The notes beneath the pieces were generated by a model. It worked only from the letters and a program-made list of their open reading frames with translations. It was not told the DNA's origin and searched no databases. A stretch of DNA of 64,000 bases, from the NCBI RefSeq assembly GCF_900167455.1, contig NZ_FUWJ01000001.1:1488001-1552000 (forward strand), written 5' to 3'. Below are positions 60,120 through 64,000 of this stretch, in pieces. The position numbers were made by a program, and so were the translations under genes. The first letter of the stretch is position 1. Each line of letters starts with the position of its first letter. This stretch comes from Enhydrobacter aerosaccus. Its GTDB lineage: Bacteria > Pseudomonadota > Alphaproteobacteria > Reyranellales > Reyranellaceae.

Positions 60120-60443
60120 TTACCCCAACGACCCCTTGTTGCTCTCGTCGGCTGCCCCGTTGATCAATGATTTCAGGACGTTCGACGCTCGGAAGACAAG
60201 GACACGCCGAGGCAGGATAGGAACTTCCTGACCCGTTTTCGGATTTCGACCGACCCTTTGACCTTTATCGCGAACGGTGAAGCTCCCGAACGAGGAGATC
60301 TTCACGGATTCGCCGCGCGCCAAGGCTTCGACGACTTCCGCGAGGATCGTCTCGACGAGGTCGCTGGACTCGTTGCGAGACAGGCCCACTTCCTGGAACA
60401 CCGACTCGCTCAGGTCCGCGCGCGTAATGGTCCGGCCTTCCAT
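60120..60443 (-). CDS. ihfA: Integration host factor subunit alpha
   Basis: A 107-residue HU/IHF-type DNA-bending protein. [22 protein letters not shown] at the start, [16 protein letters not shown] in the middle and the DNA-binding arm [20 protein letters not shown] are characteristic. The subunit functions with IHF-beta in replication, recombination and transcription. It sits between fabH and the MerR-type regulator, an order common in alphaproteobacteria. Confidence 0.97.
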   Translation of the reverse strand: MEGRTITRADLSESVFQEVGLSRNESSDLVETILAEVVEALARGESVKISSFGSFTVRDKGQRVGRNPKTGQEVPILPRRVLVFRASNVLKSLINGAADESNKGSLG

Positions 60444-60573
60444 CCGGTTGCACCCTTCCTTCCCCCAGTTAATCCATACTCTAAGGTAGGAAACCGGTCA
60501 ATATCAGCAAGATAGAGGGTGTAATTGAATCGCCGTCTGTTCCCGTTCCGTTGCGGGGGCCACGACGGCGGCC

Positions 60574-61545
60574 CTACCAGCGGATCAGCGATGCGCCCCA
60601 GGCCAGGCCGCCGCCGATTCCCTCGAGGAGAACCAGGTCGCCCTTCTTGATACGTCCATCACCAACCGCGGTTGCCAGAGCGAGTGGAATGGAGGCAGCG
60701 GAGGTGTTGGCGTGCTTGTCGACCGTCACCACGACCCGCTCCGGCGCAAGGCCGAGCTTGCGGCCTGTACCGTCGATGATCCGCTTGTTCGCCTGATGCG
60801 GGACAAGCCAGTCGATGTCCTTGGCGTCCAGACCCGCCTTGCCCAACACCTCGGTAACCACGGAGGCCATGTTGACGACCGCGTGCTTGAAGACTTCCTT
60901 GCCTTCCATCCGCAACAGTCCCGTCGTCCGCGTCGAGGACGGGCCTCCGTCGACATATAAGATGTCGTGCTGACGACCGTCCGAATGCAGCGCATTGGCC
61001 AGTACGCCACGATCGGCGGATGTACCCTTCGCCTCTTCTGCCTTGAGAATGATCGCTCCAGCGCCGTCACCGAACAGCACGCAGGTGCCGCGGTCATCCC
61101 AGTCGAGAATGCGCGAGAAGGTCTCCGCGCCGATCACCATCGCAGTGGAGGCAAGACCGTTCTTGAGCATGCTGTCGGCCACCGAGATGCCGAAGACAAA
61201 TCCGGCACACACGGCCTGCACGTCGAACGCCGCGCCCCGCGTCATGCCGAGCGCTGCCTGGACACGTGTTGCTGTCGCCGGAAAAGTCTCGTCCGGTGTG
61301 GCCGTGGCCAGAACGATGAGATCGATATCGGCAGCCGTCATGCCCGCATGATGCAAGGCACGCTCGGCGGCCTTGATCGCGAGATGCGAGGTGAATTCGC
61401 CCTCGGCCGCGATGTGTCGCTGGCGAATGCCCGTGCGCTGCTGGATCCACTCATCCGAGGTATCCATCTTCTTGGCCAGATCGCCGTTCGTGACGACTCT
61501 TTCAGGCAGATACGCACCGCATCCTTGAACGACAGAACGAATCAC
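60574..61545 (-). CDS. fabH: Beta-ketoacyl-ACP synthase III
   Basis: A 323-residue enzyme that starts fatty-acid synthesis by condensing acetyl-CoA with malonyl-ACP. The catalytic triad is visible: Cys113 (AVCAGFVFG), His in VPHQANKRI and Asn in KHANTSAAS. The N-terminal [13 protein letters not shown] and the Gly-rich C-terminal [11 protein letters not shown] are conserved. Its ATG overlaps the plsX stop by four bases (ATGA). Length is usual. Confidence 0.98.
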   Translation of the reverse strand: MIRSVVQGCGAYLPERVVTNGDLAKKMDTSDEWIQQRTGIRQRHIAAEGEFTSHLAIKAAERALHHAGMTAADIDLIVLATATPDETFPATATRVQAALGMTRGAAFDVQAVCAGFVFGISVADSMLKNGLASTAMVIGAETFSRILDWDDRGTCVLFGDGAGAIILKAEEAKGTSADRGVLANALHSDGRQHDILYVDGGPSSTRTTGLLRMEGKEVFKHAVVNMASVVTEVLGKAGLDAKDIDWLVPHQANKRIIDGTGRKLGLAPERVVVTVDKHANTSAASIPLALATAVGDGRIKKGDLVLLEGIGGGLAWGASLIRW

Positions 61546-62618
61546 TCGGCCCCTCCGCTTGCCTGCAACGCGGACGGTGTCGGCTCGGTCGTCGACGTCA
61601 CCTGATGCAGTTTCGCAAGCCCATCGATAAGCTTGTTCTTGTATTCGTAGCGCACGAGGTCGTTGGCCACGCCAATCGCATAGGCGAAGCCTAGCGCGTC
61701 CGTGCCGCCATGGCTCTTTACGCAGATGCCATCGAGGCCAAGGAAGACCCCGCCATTGTAGCGCCGCGGATCGACGCGCTTCTGGAATTTCTTCAAGGCG
61801 CCGGCGGCAAACAGATAGCCGATCTTGGCGAACGTCGAAGTCCGGAAAGTATCGCGCACGAAGCTTGAGTAAAGCTTTGCCGTTCCCTCGATCGCCTTCA
61901 AGGCGACATTGCCCGTAAATCCGTCGGTTACGACGACATCGACGACACCGGTGCCGATATCATTGCCTTCGACGAATCCGTGGAAGTTGATCGGCGATCC
62001 CTCATGCCGCAGCCACGCCGCGGCTTGCCGCACTTCCTCGTGCCCCTTGAGTTCTTCCGAGCCGACATTCAATACGCCGACGCGAGGTGTATCGAGGCCA
62101 AGCAGCGTCTGGGCGAACACGCTTCCCATGACGGCGAATTCGGCCAGGTTCCCCGCATCGCATTCGACATTGGCGCCGAGGTCCAGCATCACGACCTCCC
62201 CACGCCGAGTCGGCAGGAAGGAGGCCAAAGCCGGTCGGTGCGCGCCGGTCACCATGCGCATTGAGAACATCGAAATCGCCAACAGCGCGCCGGTATTGCC
62301 TGCCGATACCACGCTATCGGCCCGGCCTTCCGTTGCGGCCTGCACTGCCAGCCACATGCTCGACTTGCGGCGACGGCGGACCGCCAGCGAGGGCTTGTCG
62401 TCGGCCGTGACGACATCCTCGGCCGGCACGATCTCCAGCACCTGCGCGAGTCCTTTGCGCCGGTCGACCAGAGGCTTCAGCCTCGCAGGATCACCGAACA
62501 GCAGATAGGTCGTGCCGGGATAGCGCTCGCGCGCAATATTGGCGCCCTCGACAACGACGTCGGGAGCGTGGTCGCCCCCCATGCCGTCGAGCGCCAGCAC
62601 AACCTTGCCCGCGCTCAT
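61542..62618 (-). CDS. plsX: Phosphate acyltransferase PlsX
   Basis: A 358-residue enzyme that makes acyl-phosphate from acyl-ACP for phospholipid synthesis. Conserved segments: [15 protein letters not shown] near the start, [23 protein letters not shown] and [13 protein letters not shown] 62618 has GGAG upstream and matches family length; the frame to 62921 is not coding and would run across rpmF. It is 52 bases behind rpmF and overlaps fabH. Confidence 0.98.
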   Translation of the reverse strand: MSAGKVVLALDGMGGDHAPDVVVEGANIARERYPGTTYLLFGDPARLKPLVDRRKGLAQVLEIVPAEDVVTADDKPSLAVRRRRKSSMWLAVQAATEGRADSVVSAGNTGALLAISMFSMRMVTGAHRPALASFLPTRRGEVVMLDLGANVECDAGNLAEFAVMGSVFAQTLLGLDTPRVGVLNVGSEELKGHEEVRQAAAWLRHEGSPINFHGFVEGNDIGTGVVDVVVTDGFTGNVALKAIEGTAKLYSSFVRDTFRTSTFAKIGYLFAAGALKKFQKRVDPRRYNGGVFLGLDGICVKSHGGTDALGFAYAIGVANDLVRYEYKNKLIDGLAKLHQVTSTTEPTPSALQASGGAE

Positions 62619-62670
62619 CGGGGCGCTCCGCCTGTCGACTGCCAGCGCATCGCCGGCGGTGCGCTGCGGC

Positions 62671-62865
62671 TTACTTCTCGGCCGACGCGCCGTCGGCCAG
62701 GACCGGCATGTCCTCGCGGTAATAACCGCAATGCGAGCACACCGAGTGCGGCCGCTTGAGCTCGCCGCAATTCTTGCACTCGACATAGGCCATCGATGGC
62801 AGCGCGTGGTGGGCGCGGCGCATGTTGCGGCGTGACTTGGAAACCTTCTTCTTGGGAACTGCCAT
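62671..62865 (-). CDS. rpmF: 50S ribosomal protein L32
   Basis: A 64-residue protein with the standard [22 protein letters not shown]-terminus and four zinc-ligand Cys in ECKNCGE and CSHCGYYR. It stands between DUF177 and plsX, the widely conserved order. Confidence 0.99.
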   Translation of the reverse strand: MAVPKKKVSKSRRNMRRAHHALPSMAYVECKNCGELKRPHSVCSHCGYYREDMPVLADGASAEK

Positions 62866-62994
62866 AACAATCTCCAGATCGGACCGACACCTGTCGACGA
62901 GACAACTGGCGCCAGCCCCAAAAACGCTGAGGCCGCGCTCTATAGGCGCGGCGGGCCGACTTCTCTAGCCAAATCGTTACATCATCGCAACAAT

Positions 62995-63579
62995 TTACCG
63001 GCCCTTGCGCGGTTTGTCCCGCAACGCCGCCAAGCCGGCAAAGGGATGGCGGCGCTGTTCCCCGCGGCCCGGGCGCTGATTCGACCGCGGTTTGGGCAAC
63101 ACGTCCTCCAGCTTCAGCCCCGCTTTGCGCGGATAAGGGTCCGCTGCCAGGGAGAGCTGCTCGGCGACAATTTCGCCGATATCGAGCAAATTTCCCGCCA
63201 GAGGCTCCGGGGCGTCAGCCTGCGCGTTGACCAGCGCTTCCCCGCTCTCCGGGTCGCGCTCTTCGGCCAAGCCTTGCTTGAAGACGATGCGGAAAGTCTC
63301 GTCCAGATCCTGAGTTACCGGCTCGAGGCTCAGAATGCAGGCCTGGACGATCTTCCCCCGCAGCCGTCCTTCGACCACCACCAGGTCTCCAGCGCGGCGA
63401 TCGACAGTCACTCTGGCGCTGAATGCCGGCAGGCTGAGGAATCCAAACCGACGCACCAGGGCGGCCCGCTCGGTCTCGCTGGCGACGATGTCCAGAGCCG
63501 CGCCGGATGGTCCCATGCGATCGACGTCGACGATTCTTTCCAGCTCTGATTTATGTTGTGGAACAGGCTCTTGTACCAT
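62995..63579 (-). CDS. DUF177 domain protein (YceD-like, rRNA accumulation protein family)
   Basis: A 194-residue protein. The DUF177 core is seen in CILSLEPVTQDLDETFRIVF and the following EPLAGNLLDIGEIVAEQLSLAADPYPRK. YceD-type proteins are linked to 23S rRNA accumulation and always sit before rpmF. ATG 63579 has AAGGA close upstream. The Lys/Arg-rich C-terminus (KPRSNQRPGRGEQRRHPFAGLAAL) is typical. Eleven bases separate it from the end of the bc1 chaperone gene. Confidence 0.95.
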   Translation of the reverse strand: MVQEPVPQHKSELERIVDVDRMGPSGAALDIVASETERAALVRRFGFLSLPAFSARVTVDRRAGDLVVVEGRLRGKIVQACILSLEPVTQDLDETFRIVFKQGLAEERDPESGEALVNAQADAPEPLAGNLLDIGEIVAEQLSLAADPYPRKAGLKLEDVLPKPRSNQRPGRGEQRRHPFAGLAALRDKPRKGR

Positions 63580-63589
63580 TTTCCTTACA

Positions 63590-64000
63590 CTACTTCGCGA
63601 GATCGTTTCGGGCCGTCGCGGCAAGCCGCTCGACTTCGCGGCGCACATACGCCTCCAAACGGGCTACGGCCGCATCCTCTGCAGGCGGCCTACCGCCATA
63701 GGCATTGCGGCGCAAGACCTGCGACAGGGATTCGGTGCCGCCGCCCAGCGCCTCCCGATATGCCAGCGCCCGGCCATGGAAGCCTTCGGCCATGATCTTG
63801 ATGCGACGGCCGACGCCCAGATCCTGTACGCCGATCTCGCGCAAAGTCAGGTCGAGATGGCGGAACATCACGTCGAAAAACGCCTGCCCCAGGAGCTCGC
63901 CGTCCGGCTCACGCCTCAGGCGATCGATCGTCAGGGCCGCATGCAGCGCCAGAGAATCGAAGCGGCCATCGAGCGTATCCGGGATGCCGCAGGTCTCGAA
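63590..64000 (-). CDS. Ubiquinol-cytochrome c chaperone family protein, 5' end cut by window
   Basis: The open frame runs to the right edge, so the start is outside; 136 codons are visible. Conserved segments are TLDGRFDSLALHAALTIDRLRR, QAFFDVMFRHLDLTLREIGVQDLGVGRRIK and KIMAEGFHGRALAY, matching the CBP3 family that helps assemble cytochrome bc1. It heads the DUF177-rpmF-plsX-fabH block as in many alphaproteobacteria. Confidence 0.95.
   Translation of the reverse strand, partial: FETCGIPDTLDGRFDSLALHAALTIDRLRREPDGELLGQAFFDVMFRHLDLTLREIGVQDLGVGRRIKIMAEGFHGRALAYREALGGGTESLSQVLRRNAYGGRPPAEDAAVARLEAYVRREVERLAATARNDLAK

Noticed and set aside
62619..62921. 101-codon extension of PlsX
   Set aside because: It crosses rpmF in another frame; the ATG at 62618 gives family length and has a ribosome site.

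Overview
The window is GC-rich chromosomal DNA of an alphaproteobacterium. The clearest markers are the block for cytochrome bc1 chaperone, DUF177, rpmF, plsX, fabH, ihfA and a MerR regulator at the right end, the run of class I/II aminotransferase, hom, glpX and recJ, and the rplM-rpsI pair. Genus cannot be read from the sequence. The large set of solute-binding proteins, flavin-dependent monooxygenases, Rieske oxygenases and MFS carriers suggests a metabolically versatile soil or water organism of Rhodospirillales, Reyranella or Bradyrhizobium type (inference).

Layout. 1-8.4 kb: uptake and catabolism (family 5 and type 1 solute-binding proteins, VOC protein, dienelactone hydrolase, cytosolic Asp-box propeller), then an XRE-cupin regulator and DJ-1/PfpI protein divergent from an MHS transporter and a metallo-hydrolase. 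8.4-15.3 kb: membrane class III nucleotidyl cyclase, Tat-exported solute-binding protein, two tandem Cys-rich mini-proteins behind a perfect FNR/FixK-type box, luciferase-like monooxygenase, SHS-type carrier, small lipoprotein. 15.5-27 kb: envelope genes (TPR protein, FecR-domain protein with 13 hexapeptide repeats, MscS channel, GT39-like membrane glycosyltransferase, DUF2252, BASS transporter, DUF2254). 27-38.6 kb: mostly housekeeping (tRNA-Glu, recJ, glpX, hom, aminotransferase, phaC, queD-queE, gamma carbonic anhydrase, rpsI-rplM). 38.7-49 kb: accessory metabolism (two PaaI-type thioesterases, a crotonase lacking both catalytic Glu, amidinotransferase, Bcr/CflA efflux pump, a Phd/VapC toxin-antitoxin pair with its operator, class II aldolase, old yellow enzyme, CoA-binding protein, two tandem luciferase-like monooxygenases). 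49-58.6 kb: DegP protease divergent from an OmpR-type two-component system, lactonase-metY, two tandem Rieske oxygenases and a GST. 58.7-64 kb: tRNA-Pro, a long inverted repeat, a hypothetical gene and the lipid/ribosome/IHF block.

No complete mobile element, CRISPR array or phage is visible. I do not see a clear-cut new multi-gene system. The observations most worth checking are the FNR-box-linked mini-protein pair, the hexapeptide-repeat FecR protein, the QueD homologue without its usual Cys, a probable leaderless promoter at 46.08 kb, and the tandem monooxygenase duplication with matching hairpins. All start choices rest on visible ribosome binding sites and family lengths. Function calls rest on recognised motifs, not on searches.
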